From Acetobacteraceae bacterium (GTDB taxonomy: Bacteria > Pseudomonadota > Alphaproteobacteria > Acetobacterales > Acetobacteraceae): a stretch of DNA of 64,000 nt. The stretch lies in assembly GCA_947371015.1 (NCBI GenBank), contig CANBNK010000004.1, positions 1 through 64,000 on the forward strand. The letters are read 5' to 3'. Below, one piece after another: positions 8,471 to 16,567 of this stretch; the stretch's first letter is position 1; each line of letters opens with the position of its first letter. Made by a program: the position numbers and the translations under genes. The notes beneath the pieces were generated by a model. That model saw nothing but the letters and a program-made list of their open reading frames with translations. It did no database searches and was not told the DNA's origin.

Positions 8471-8655
8471 TCCGCGCCCTGGTTGATCCACGGGCGCTTG
8501 CCAGCGCGCGCCGCCGGGCCTTCACTGCTGGTCCAGATTGGACAGCAGGCGAGGATGGCCTTGCAAGCGCTTGATATATCGTCCGGCGAGGGCTGCGCTT
8601 CCTGGCCTGGCCGCCACGCTGCCCCAGCTTCCCGCCGGCCCGAGGGACTTTCCGC

Positions 8656-10038
8656 ATGACCACGCTGATCCATGGCACCACGATCGTGACCGGCGATTCC
8701 GCCGAGACGCTGCATTTCGATGCCGCGATTCTGCTGCAGGGCGGACGGGTGGCGGCGATCGGGCCCAGCGCCACGCTGCGGGCGGCGAATCCGGCGGCCA
8801 CGCTGGTGGATGGGCGGGGCCGCCTGGTGATGCCGGGCTTCGCCAATATCCACACCCACCTGCACATGACGCTGGCGCGCGGCGTGTTCGAGGACCTGTC
8901 GCCGCCGCACAAGCCACCCTTCGAGGGCGGGCTTTCGCCGCTGCCCCTGCCGCCGGTTTCGCCCGAAGAGAACACCGTGATGGTGCAACTGGGGCTGCTG
9001 GAGGCGATCCGCTCCGGCACCACGGCGCTGCTGGAGGATGCCGCGCATAATGCCTGGGCGGCGCCGGCCATCGCGGCCTCCGGCCTGCGGGTGTGCATGA
9101 CGGAGCGGGCCTGGGACCGCCAGGGCGGTGGCATCGGCGACCCCGCGCCCTTCGTGCGGAACCAGGCGACGGGGGATGCCGGGCTGGAGCGGATTGCCCG
9201 GCTGCACAGCGAATGGCACGGCAAGGCCGGCGGGCGGATCACGGTGGGGGTTTCTGCCTGGGCGCCGGACATGTGCTCACCCGAGTTGCTGATGCAACTG
9301 CGGGACATGCAGCAGAAGCTGGACACCATCTGCACCATTCACCTGAACCAGATCTGGGGCGAAGTGGCGGCGGTGCAGGCGCATCGGGGCATGCTGCCGA
9401 CCGAGTTCCTGGACAGCGTCGGCTTTCTGCATGACCGCCTGGTCTGCGCGCATTGCCGCTGCATGCAGCACAGCGAGGAAAAGCTGCTGGGCAAGGCGCG
9501 GGTGAACGTCTCGTTCAACTCCGCCATCGCGGCAAGGCGCGGGCTTTCTCCGCGCGTCTCCGTGCTGAAGGCCGAGGGCTGCAACATCGGCATGGGCAGC
9601 GACAACATGGCCGAGGACATGGTGGAGGTGATGCGCACCGGGCTGTTCATGGAACGCGTGCGGCGCGAGGACGGGCGCGAGCCGCGGCCGGAGGAAGCCT
9701 TCGGCTGGGCCACGCGCGGTGGCTATGCGGCAATGGGCGTGAAGGATGGCGGCTGGCTGGCGGTGGGCAACCAGGCAGACCTGATCATGGTGCGGGCGGA
9801 CCGCGCCCATATGGTGCCGATGCTGCGGCCGGTTTCCACCTGGCTGCACCAGGGCCAGCCCAGCGACGTGACCGATGTGATGGTGGCGGGCGACTGGGTG
9901 ATGCGCGACGGGCGCATTGTGACCATGGACGAGGCCGCGATTCTGGCCGAGGCGCAGCGCATTGGCGTGCGGGCCTGGGGCAAGCTGTTCGCCACGCGGC
10001 CGGATTTGGAGAAGCCGGCGGGGTTCGTGCCGGTCTGA
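8656..10038 (+). CDS. Metal-dependent amidohydrolase (cytosine deaminase/chlorohydrolase-like)
   Basis: A 460-residue TIM-barrel hydrolase of the TrzN/AtzA/cytosine deaminase group, which removes amino or chloro groups from N-heterocycles or opens related amides. Metal ligands are visible: H66 and H68 in FANIHTHLH, a His in TICTIHLNQIWGE, a His in LVCAHCRC, and an Asp in NIGMGSDN. The N-terminal beta-sandwich (DAAILLQGGRVAAIG) and the C-terminal NQADLIMVRAD are usual family parts. The substrate is unknown. A family 5 SBP follows in the same direction and may deliver the substrate. Three copies of the R2 repeat separate the two genes. Confidence 0.85.
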   Translation: MTTLIHGTTIVTGDSAETLHFDAAILLQGGRVAAIGPSATLRAANPAATLVDGRGRLVMPGFANIHTHLHMTLARGVFEDLSPPHKPPFEGGLSPLPLPPVSPEENTVMVQLGLLEAIRSGTTALLEDAAHNAWAAPAIAASGLRVCMTERAWDRQGGGIGDPAPFVRNQATGDAGLERIARLHSEWHGKAGGRITVGVSAWAPDMCSPELLMQLRDMQQKLDTICTIHLNQIWGEVAAVQAHRGMLPTEFLDSVGFLHDRLVCAHCRCMQHSEEKLLGKARVNVSFNSAIAARRGLSPRVSVLKAEGCNIGMGSDNMAEDMVEVMRTGLFMERVRREDGREPRPEEAFGWATRGGYAAMGVKDGGWLAVGNQADLIMVRADRAHMVPMLRPVSTWLHQGQPSDVTDVMVAGDWVMRDGRIVTMDEAAILAEAQRIGVRAWGKLFATRPDLEKPAGFVPV

Positions 10039-10050
10039 TTTGCCGCGGAC

Positions 10051-10204
10051 CGGATGCACGCCTCCGCGCCCTACGGCGCTGCGGCGATCCGGAGACCGAC
10101 GGGACCGGATTCACGCCTCCGCGCCCTGCGGCGCTGCGGCGATCCGGAGACCAATGGGACCGGATTCACGCCTCCGCGCCCTGCGGCGCTGCGGCAATCC
10201 GGTC
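10051..10204. repeat. R2 repeat, three tandem copies of 55 bases
   Basis: Copies start at 10051, 10106 and 10161, and the last is truncated. The core reads CGGATTCACGCCTCCGCGCC, then CTGCGGCGCTGCGGCGATCCG. The complement of this core occurs singly at about 40595-40635 and 53579-53619. Each unit can form a GC-rich hairpin. It lies between the amidohydrolase stop and the SBP start and could act as an mRNA 3' stabiliser or attenuator. It is not a CRISPR array: the copies are directly adjacent, with no variable spacers. Confidence 0.85.
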
Positions 10205-10250
10205 CAGGCACGGGGCTTGCTGGCCTAATCGCAACCGAGGAGAAATTGCC

Positions 10251-11843
10251 ATGAGCTTTCGCCGCCGTCCGTTGTTCCAGGCGCTGTTGGGCGCCCCTGC
10301 CCTGCTCTCCGGGGGGGCGAATGCCCAAGGGGCTCGTGATGGCGCGCGAAAAGTCATCCGCAGCGTGCCGATTGGGGATCTGCGCGCCTTCGACCCGATC
10401 TGGACCACCACCTATCTGACGCGCAACCACGCCTACCTGGTGTGGGACACGCTGTTTGCGCTGGATGCGCAGAACCGGCCGCAGCCGCAGATGGTGGAGC
10501 ATTACCAGCGCAGCGCCGATGGCCTGACCTGGGACTTCACGCTGCGCGCCGGGTTGCTGTGGCATGACGGCCACCCGGTGATGCCGGCGGACTGCGTCGC
10601 CAGCATCCGCCGCTGGGGCCAGAAGGACGGCATGGGCCGGGCGCTGGCCGCCGTCACCGCGGGCATGGAGGTGGTGGATGCGCGGACGTTCAGGCTGAAG
10701 CTGACCAGGCCGGTCGGCTTCGTGCTGGATGCGCTGGGCAAGATCGACAGCGTGGTGCCTTTCATGATGCCGGAGCGGCTGGCGCAGACCAGCGCGAATA
10801 CCTCGATCACCGAGGTGATCGGCTCCGGCCCCTTCGTCTTCCGGCGGGAGGAGTGGGTGCCCGGCGTGAAGGTCGTCTATGACCGCTTCGACCGCTACGT
10901 GCCGCGCGCCGAGCCGCCGAGCCAGGCCGCCGGCGGCAAGGTGGTGAAGGTGGACCGGGTGGAGTCGCTGTACACGCCCGACGCCGCCACGCAGATGAGC
11001 GGGCTGCTGACCGGGGAATATGACATCTTGGAAAGTCCCTCCCCGGACCTGACGGAACGGATGGCGCGCAGCCCGGATGTGACCGTGCTGTCCAATGACC
11101 CGCTGGGCTACCAGCTGTTCATCGCGCTGAACCACACGCTGCCGCCCTTCGACAACATCAAGGCGCGCCAGGCGCTGCTTGCCGGCATCCACCAGCCGGA
11201 CTTCATGCAGGCGGTGGTGGGCAGCAAGACGCCGTGGCGGGAATGCGCGGCGATGTTCGGCTGCGTCGGCGATGAGGGGCCGCAATTCCAGGAAATGGGC
11301 TGGCCGGCCTACAACCCGACGCGCGCCGGCCAGTTGCTGCGCGAAGCCGGCTACAAGGGCGAGCCGGTGCTGGTGATGGACCCGGCCGACAACTCCACGC
11401 TGCACCCGCCAGCGCTGGTGCTGGCGGACGCCATGAAGAAGATGGGCATCAATGTCGATCTTCAGGTGATGGACTGGTCGGCGCTGGTGCAGCGGCGGTC
11501 CAGCAAGGCGCCGCCGAGCCAGGGCGGCTGGAACGCCTTCATCACCAATGCGACGATCACCGGCATCAGCAACCCGCTGCTGAACACCTTTGCCAGAACC
11601 TGCGCGGATGCCTGGTTCGGCTGGGCCTGCGACGCCCGGATGGCGCCGCTGATGGAGGCCTGGACCTACGAGACCGATCCGGTGAAGCGCCAGGCGGTGC
11701 TGAAGCAGATCGAGCGGTTGCACATCGAGGCGGTGACGCTGGCGCCACTGGGGCAGTACCGCAGCCTGATCGCGCACCGGAAGTCGCTGAAGGGCGTGAT
11801 CCCGGGCCCGGCGCTGTTCTACTGGAACATGGAGAAGGCGTAG
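10251..11843 (+). CDS. ABC-type family 5 (DppA/OppA-like) solute-binding protein
   Basis: A 530-residue periplasmic receptor. A Sec signal peptide is visible (RRR, hydrophobic core FQALLGAPALLSGG, then ANAQG). The family segments WDFTLRAGLLWHDGHPV, ITEVIGSGPFVF and FIALNHTLPPFDNIKARQAL are present. The frame is open well upstream, but GAGGAGA at 10237-10243 and the signal peptide fix the ATG. No permease or ATPase genes are nearby. It is clearly paralogous to the proteins at 24537-26123 and 53627-55168: all three keep WxxxLR/WxFTLRxGL, an IGSGPF block and an NxxxPFDN-like block. The ligand is probably not a peptide. Its partner amidohydrolase suggests a polar N-compound. Confidence 0.9.
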   Translation: MSFRRRPLFQALLGAPALLSGGANAQGARDGARKVIRSVPIGDLRAFDPIWTTTYLTRNHAYLVWDTLFALDAQNRPQPQMVEHYQRSADGLTWDFTLRAGLLWHDGHPVMPADCVASIRRWGQKDGMGRALAAVTAGMEVVDARTFRLKLTRPVGFVLDALGKIDSVVPFMMPERLAQTSANTSITEVIGSGPFVFRREEWVPGVKVVYDRFDRYVPRAEPPSQAAGGKVVKVDRVESLYTPDAATQMSGLLTGEYDILESPSPDLTERMARSPDVTVLSNDPLGYQLFIALNHTLPPFDNIKARQALLAGIHQPDFMQAVVGSKTPWRECAAMFGCVGDEGPQFQEMGWPAYNPTRAGQLLREAGYKGEPVLVMDPADNSTLHPPALVLADAMKKMGINVDLQVMDWSALVQRRSSKAPPSQGGWNAFITNATITGISNPLLNTFARTCADAWFGWACDARMAPLMEAWTYETDPVKRQAVLKQIERLHIEAVTLAPLGQYRSLIAHRKSLKGVIPGPALFYWNMEKA

Positions 11844-11861
11844 CCGGCGCGGGAGGCGTGG

Positions 11862-11885
11862 ATGGCCGGGACTACGCCCGGCCAT
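11862..11885. terminator. Hairpin between convergent genes
   Basis: A perfect 9-base-pair stem ATGGCCGGG / CCCGGCCAT with a 6-base loop (ACTACG). There is no T-run on either side. It lies in the short gap between the convergent SBP gene and the AtzH-like gene, so it may serve both transcripts. Confidence 0.5.
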
Positions 11886-11927
11886 GACGGGGTGAGGAAA
11901 CGGCGCGCCGGTCGAGACGCTTGCGCC

Positions 11928-12302
11928 CTACTCCACCATCATCGAGACATGGGCGGCGACGATGCACCAGCCGTCACCGGGGAAGCGCACCCAGGTCTGG
12001 CTCTGGCGGCCGCGCTTGCCGTTGCGCAGGAACTCCGTATTGGCTGTGGCGTGGTCGCGGCCATAGGTGGTGATGACGGTATTCTCCAGCGTGCGCTGCA
12101 GGCCGGCAGCGGGGCGCGCGGCACGGAAGGCGCCGATCTGGTCCCAGCCGTACAGGTTCTCGCCGGGGCCATAGCGCAGCGTGCGCGCGTCGCGGCGGAA
12201 CAGGGTCTGCAGGCGGTCCACGTCGTTGGTTATCAGGGCCTGTTCGTAGTCGGCGAACATGGCCTGCATCTCGGCCACGATCTCGGGGATATCGACGTCC
12301 AT
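11928..12302 (-). CDS. AtzH/HpxZ-like (DUF3225, NTF2-fold) protein
   Basis: A 124-residue protein of the NTF2/SnoaL fold. The order is IVAEMQAMFADYEQALITND, LQTLFRRDARTLRYGPGENL, WDQIGAFRAAR, then TANTEFLRNGKRGRQSQTWV. This matches the AtzH/HpxZ group, known as small partners of amidase-signature enzymes in cyanuric acid and oxalurate breakdown. Its ATG overlaps the stop of allophanate hydrolase by one base (TAATG), so the two are translationally coupled. I infer that it stabilises or assists that amidase. In characterised systems the partner is the biuret-type amidase AtzE rather than AtzF. Confidence 0.75.
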   Translation of the reverse strand: MDVDIPEIVAEMQAMFADYEQALITNDVDRLQTLFRRDARTLRYGPGENLYGWDQIGAFRAARPAAGLQRTLENTVITTYGRDHATANTEFLRNGKRGRQSQTWVRFPGDGWCIVAAHVSMMVE

Positions 12303-13981
12303 TACGTGCTCTCTCGGCGGGTCAGGTGTTCGCGCCAGCCGGTGCTGGGGGCGATGTCGGCGGCGCCTTGTACACCGATGGCTTCGCAGAGGAAGCCGAG
12401 CGGGGTGCTGCCATCCTCCAACGTGACGCGGCCGAAGCCGAGCGGCGGCGGGATTTCCGCCAGGAACGGCCCGACGCTGGCGGCGGGCAGCGCCCAGACC
12501 TCGCCGGCGAAGGCCATGCCGCCTTCGGGCACACGCACCATGCCCGGCCGGGGGCCGAGGTCGTACATGCGGTAGATGGGTGCGGTGCGGGCTTCCGCGA
12601 TGAAGCGGCCGTGGTGGCGCAGCATCTGCGGGTTCAGCGGCAGGCCCGCCATGTGGGCGCCGATGGCGAAGAGCGGCAATTCGTCGGCGGCCAGCGCCGG
12701 CGGGGCGCAGGCTTCGCCGGAAAGCGCGGCACCGAGGCCGGCGAGGCGGGCTTCGCTGAAGGCGGGACCGACCAAAGTGAGGCCGGCGGGCACGCCATCG
12801 CTGCGGAAGCCGGCGGGAATGGCCAGCGCGGCGAGATCGCAGATGTTGACGAAGTTGGTGTAGGTGCCGAGGCGCGAATTGGCCGCGACGGGTTCGGCTT
12901 CCAGCATTGCCAGCGTCGGGATGCCCGGCGCGGTGGGCAGCAGCAGCGCGTCGGCGCTGGCGAACAGCGCGCGGGCGTAGCGGCGGGCCTCGGCGGCGGC
13001 GTGCAGGTCGTCCCAGGCATCCACCGTCTGCTTGCCGAAGCCGGCGTTGAGGATGCCGCGGGTGACCGGATGCACCTGGTCGGCGGCGGATTCCAGGATG
13101 CTGCGCAGCGCGGCGGTGCGTTCGGCAACCCAGGCGCCGTCATACAGGCGCTGGGCGATGGCGAGCAGCGGGGCGATGTCCACGCGGGTGACGCTGCCGG
13201 CGCGGGCCAGCATGGCTTCGTACAGCGCCTGGTCGTCGGGCGTGTCGAAGAGGAGTTGGTCTTCGCGCGGGGCGATCAGGCGCCAGTGCGGTTGCGGCGC
13301 CGGCGTGCTGCGCCAGGTGGCGGGGGCGGCGCGGCTGTAGCGGTCCGTGGGCTCGGCGCCGGCGATGACAGCGAGGACCGCGCTGGCTTCGGCGATCGAG
13401 CGGGCAAACACAGAAACGCAGTCCAGGCTGCGACAGGCGGGGACCACGCCCTTGGTCGGCACCAGGCCGAGGCTGGGCTTCAGGCCGATGATGTTGTTGG
13501 CGGCGGCGGGGATGCGGCCGGAGCCGGCGGTATCGGTGCCCAGCGAGAAGGCGGCGATCCCAGCGGCAACCGCGGTGGCGCTGCCCGAGGAGGAGCCGCC
13601 GGGGATCAGGTCCGGCCGCAGCGCATTGCGCGGAATGCCGTAGGGGCTGCGCACGCCGACCAGGCCGGTGGCGAATTGGTCCAGGTTGACCTTGCCGAGC
13701 AGGATGGCCCCGGCATCCAGCAGGCGCTGCACCACGGGGGCGGATTCGGTTGGCGTGTAGGCGAAGGCCGGGCAGCCAGCGGTGGTCGGCAGGCCCGCGA
13801 CGTCGATGTTGTCCTTGACCACGAAGGGCAGGCCGAACAGCGCGCGGCCTTGCGGGCCTTCGGCCGCCAGCGCGGCGGCGCGGGCGCGGATTTCGGCCGG
13901 CGGGATGCGGGTGATGAACAGGGCCGGGTCGGCCCAGGCCTCGATGCGCGCCAGCGCGGCGTCGGCAGCGGCAACCGGCAT
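12302..13981 (-). CDS. atzF: Allophanate hydrolase
   Basis: A 559-residue amidase-signature enzyme that hydrolyses allophanate to ammonia and carbon dioxide. The Ser-cisSer-Lys machinery is visible as K56 (PFVVKDNIDVAG), the GGSSSGSA loop (129-135) and S154 in GTDTAGSGRIPA. What makes it AtzF rather than a general amidase is the extra C-terminal domain from about residue 430: LNPQMLRHHGRFI, TAPIYRMYDLGPRPGMVRV, then EVWALPAASVGPFLAEIPPP and GFLCEA. This domain accompanies the amidase in AtzF and urea amidolyase. No urea carboxylase, biuret hydrolase or cyanuric acid hydrolase gene is in the window, so the source of allophanate is unresolved. It overlaps the ABC ATPase gene by one base and the AtzH-like gene by one base. 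Confidence 0.9.
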   Translation of the reverse strand: MPVAAADAALARIEAWADPALFITRIPPAEIRARAAALAAEGPQGRALFGLPFVVKDNIDVAGLPTTAGCPAFAYTPTESAPVVQRLLDAGAILLGKVNLDQFATGLVGVRSPYGIPRNALRPDLIPGGSSSGSATAVAAGIAAFSLGTDTAGSGRIPAAANNIIGLKPSLGLVPTKGVVPACRSLDCVSVFARSIAEASAVLAVIAGAEPTDRYSRAAPATWRSTPAPQPHWRLIAPREDQLLFDTPDDQALYEAMLARAGSVTRVDIAPLLAIAQRLYDGAWVAERTAALRSILESAADQVHPVTRGILNAGFGKQTVDAWDDLHAAAEARRYARALFASADALLLPTAPGIPTLAMLEAEPVAANSRLGTYTNFVNICDLAALAIPAGFRSDGVPAGLTLVGPAFSEARLAGLGAALSGEACAPPALAADELPLFAIGAHMAGLPLNPQMLRHHGRFIAEARTAPIYRMYDLGPRPGMVRVPEGGMAFAGEVWALPAASVGPFLAEIPPPLGFGRVTLEDGSTPLGFLCEAIGVQGAADIAPSTGWREHLTRREST

Positions 13982-14736
13982 CAGTGGTGGCCCGCCAGCA
14001 GGCCGGAGAGGCGGCGGCGCAACTCGTTGAACTCCGGGCTGGTCGGGTCGCGCGGGCGGGGGATGTCGATGCGCTCATCCGCGACGATGCGGCCGGGGCC
14101 GGGCGACATCACCACCACGCGGTCAGCTAATAGAATCGCTTCCTCGATGGCGTGGGTGACGAAGAGCACGGTGAGTTTTTGACGCTCCCAGATCTCCAGG
14201 AGTTCGGCCTGCAAACGCTCGCGCGTCATCGCGTCCAGCGCGCCGAAGGGTTCGTCCATCAGCACCACCTCGGCATCGTTGGCCAGCACGCGGGCGATGG
14301 CGACGCGCTGCTTCATGCCGCCGGAGAGTTGGTGCGGGAAGGCGTCGGCGAAGCGGGTCAGGCCGACCATCTCGACGAAGCGCTTTTCGGTTTCGCGCAC
14401 TTCCTTGGTCGGGCGGCCACGGGCGGCGGGGCCGAAGCCGATATTCTTGGCGACCGTCAGCCAGGGGAACAAGCCGTAGTCCTGGAACACCATGCCGCGG
14501 TCCGGACCAGGGCCTTGGACCGGCTTGGCCCACATCAGCAACTCGCCTTCGCTGGCGGTCTCGAAGCCTGCGACCATGCGCAGCAGCGTCGATTTGCCGC
14601 AGCCGGAAGGGCCGATCAGGCAGACGAACTCGCCCTTCTCGATCCGCAGGTTGGCGTCGGCCAGGGCGGTGACGGTTTCGTTGTTGAAGGCGAAGCGCTT
14701 GGTGACGCCGCGCACGTCCAGAATGGGTTCAACCAT
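13981..14736 (-). CDS. NitT/TauT-type ABC transporter ATP-binding protein
   Basis: A 251-residue nucleotide-binding subunit. It has Walker A GPSGCGKS at 42-49, a Q-loop in GMVFQDYGLFPWLTV, the signature LSGGMKQR at 137-144, and Walker B VVLMDEPFGALD at 157-168. FGALDAMTRERLQ and VTHAIEEAILLADRVVVMSP are typical of the SsuB/TauB/NrtD group. I chose the ATG at 14736 because it begins the conserved domain. It overlaps the permease stop by eight bases. It powers the importer formed with the permease (14729-15517) and SBP (15514-16455). Confidence 0.95.
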   Translation of the reverse strand: MVEPILDVRGVTKRFAFNNETVTALADANLRIEKGEFVCLIGPSGCGKSTLLRMVAGFETASEGELLMWAKPVQGPGPDRGMVFQDYGLFPWLTVAKNIGFGPAARGRPTKEVRETEKRFVEMVGLTRFADAFPHQLSGGMKQRVAIARVLANDAEVVLMDEPFGALDAMTRERLQAELLEIWERQKLTVLFVTHAIEEAILLADRVVVMSPGPGRIVADERIDIPRPRDPTSPEFNELRRRLSGLLAGHH

Positions 14737-15517
14737 GTTGCGGGCTCCAGCGCAGCAGCCATTGGCCGAACAGCATGATGAGTTTGTCCGACGCAAAGCC
14801 GAGCACGCCGATGACGGCCATGCCGCAGATGACAATGTCGGTGCGGGAGAGTTGCCGGGCTTCCATGATGATGGCGCCGAGGCCGGTCTGCACGCCGGTC
14901 ATCTCACCCACCACGATGACTACCCAGGACAGGCCGAGGCCGAGCCGCAACCCGGTGAATATGGAGGGCAGCGAGGCCGGCAGCACCACCTTGGCGAAGC
15001 TGGCCGAGGGCGAGAGGCCGAGCATGGCCGCGGCCTCGAACAGGCGGGGTTCCACGCTGCGCACGCCGAAGATGGTGTTGATCAGCACCGGGTAGAAGGC
15101 ACCGAGGAAGACCAGGAAAAACGCCGAGCGCGGGCCGAGGCCGAAGACGATCATCGCCAGCGGCAACCAGGCGGTGACCGGCACCGGCCGCAGCAATTGC
15201 AGCGTCGGGTCCAGCATGGCGCGGATGATCTCGATGCGGCCGATCAGCATGCCCAAGGGCAGCGCCACCAGCGCGGCCAGGCCGAAGCCGCCATAGGCGC
15301 GGCTCATGCTGGCCAGGGCATGGGTGAGCAGCGTTTCCGAGAAGGCATCGTCGTAGATGCCGCCGAAAGCCAGGTCCCACAGCTCCAACCCCACCTCATA
15401 AGGCGGTGGGATCAGGCTGTAGGCACGGCCGCTGGTGGTGAAGTGCCACGCCACCAGCGCGACCAACGGAAAGGCCGCGGCCAGCAGCGGGCCGCGCAGG
15501 GCAGACTGCTGCGTCAC
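14729..15517 (-). CDS. NitT/TauT-type ABC transporter permease
   Basis: A 262-residue inner-membrane protein with about six hydrophobic segments, beginning with PLLAAAFPLVALVAWHF. The cytoplasmic EAA loop is seen as EAAAMLGLSPSASFAKVVLP, followed by SLPSIFTGLRLGLGLSWVV. This is the BPD_transp_1 pattern of SsuC/TauC. The start is GTG, overlapping the SBP stop by four bases (GTGA). It forms an importer with the flanking genes that appears dedicated to the allophanate hydrolase operon. Confidence 0.94.
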   Translation of the reverse strand: MTQQSALRGPLLAAAFPLVALVAWHFTTSGRAYSLIPPPYEVGLELWDLAFGGIYDDAFSETLLTHALASMSRAYGGFGLAALVALPLGMLIGRIEIIRAMLDPTLQLLRPVPVTAWLPLAMIVFGLGPRSAFFLVFLGAFYPVLINTIFGVRSVEPRLFEAAAMLGLSPSASFAKVVLPASLPSIFTGLRLGLGLSWVVIVVGEMTGVQTGLGAIIMEARQLSRTDIVICGMAVIGVLGFASDKLIMLFGQWLLRWSPQHG

Positions 15518-16455
15518 GCGTTCTTCGCCATCTCGTCGGAGAACTTGGTGTCGAAGAAGGTGGCGAAGTCAGGCAGGGCGCGGATCTGCCGCAGCGCCAG
15601 CATGTGGTCGGCGTAGGTGTGCGCTTGGCGCAGCATGGTCGGCGTCATCTTCCAGTTCAGGTCCACATTCGGCGCGCTGATCTCCAGCGCGGCGCGCTGC
15701 TGGCCCAGCTTGGCGATGGCCATGTCGATCATCGCCGCGCGGTTGGCCATGGCGAACTCGCTGGCCTGGCGGTGGATGTTCAGAATGGTGCGGCACAGGT
15801 CGGGGCGCGTGGCCACCGTCTCATGATGGGCGCCGAACACCATGTTCAGCGCGCCCATCGGCGTGCTGTAGGGGTATTCGACGATCTTGCCGATGCCGGA
15901 CGCCACCGAGACACCGGGGGCCGGCTCGGCGCCGACATAGGCATCGACATCGCCGCGGGCCAGGGCCAGGTGCATTTCGCTGAAGGAGACGCGGACCGAG
16001 GTGATGTCACGGATCGACATGCCTTCCATCTTCATGCGCTCCAGGATGAAGACTTCCTGGGTCGAGCCGGGCCAGATCGCGACGCGCTTGCCGCGCAGGT
16101 CGACCAGGGTGTTGATCGGGCCGTCCTTGCGGGCGACCACGGCCATGCCCTTGTCGCAGCAGCTGGCGATGATGGTCAGGGGTTCGCGGGCCGCGGCGCC
16201 CAGGATGCCGGCGGCGATGCCGAAGGCGCCGAAATCGACCGACTTGGTGACGACCGCGTTCTTGCACTCGGCCGGGCTTTCGAACGGGATGATCTCCATC
16301 TTCACGCCGGCCGGGGCGAACTTCTCATAGAAGTGCGGGGCGATGGAGTGGATGAGCTTCAGCGAGCCCATCTTGATGGTGGTGCCCTGGGCGCGGGCCG
16401 ACAGGGCCGGCAGGGCCAGGCCAGAGGCGAGCAGAGTACGGCGGGCGATGGTCAT
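15514..16455 (-). CDS. NitT/TauT-type ABC substrate-binding protein
   Basis: A 313-residue NMT1/SsuA-like periplasmic receptor. The Tat/Sec-like signal MTIARRTLLASGLALPALSA ends near ARAQG. The mature part has KMGSLKLIHSIAPHFYEKF and VVTKSVDFGAFGIAAGILGA, as in the urea/taurine/nitrate receptor group. I chose the ATG at 16455 because CCTCCG on the plus strand (16463-16468) gives a strong ribosome site CGGAGG at proper spacing. It is the first gene of the import and allophanate hydrolase operon. The ligand may be urea or a urea derivative; this is inferred from the operon only. Confidence 0.92.
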   Translation of the reverse strand: MTIARRTLLASGLALPALSARAQGTTIKMGSLKLIHSIAPHFYEKFAPAGVKMEIIPFESPAECKNAVVTKSVDFGAFGIAAGILGAAAREPLTIIASCCDKGMAVVARKDGPINTLVDLRGKRVAIWPGSTQEVFILERMKMEGMSIRDITSVRVSFSEMHLALARGDVDAYVGAEPAPGVSVASGIGKIVEYPYSTPMGALNMVFGAHHETVATRPDLCRTILNIHRQASEFAMANRAAMIDMAIAKLGQQRAALEISAPNVDLNWKMTPTMLRQAHTYADHMLALRQIRALPDFATFFDTKFSDEMAKNA

Positions 16456-16567
16456 GGCGTAGCCTCCGAGGGTTCGGGGGCCACGATGCAATGAGTGTGC
16501 CGGTGGAACCGGAGCGAGGATCGGCGTCGCGGCGACAGAAATGCTTAATTCACGCGCATGTCGCCCA

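Larger units (their letters stand above)
8273..8655. other. 383-base divergent intergenic region upstream of the priming transferase and amidohydrolase
   Basis: No gene is supported here. On the minus strand it holds two successive inverted repeats near the transferase start (separate entry) and a weak promoter candidate (separate entry). A short AT-rich patch lies at 8570-8580 (TTGATATATC), too close to other elements to make a convincing promoter for the plus-strand gene. The amidohydrolase ribosome site (GAGGGA) is at about 8641-8646. Confidence 0.6.

Noticed and set aside
8536..8580. Promoter for the amidohydrolase built on TTGGAC and the AT-rich GATATATC
   Set aside because: The spacing between the two elements is about 25 bases, too long for a sigma-70-type promoter.
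10051..10204. Possible CRISPR array
   Set aside because: Three 55-base copies are contiguous, with no spacers and no cas genes in the window.
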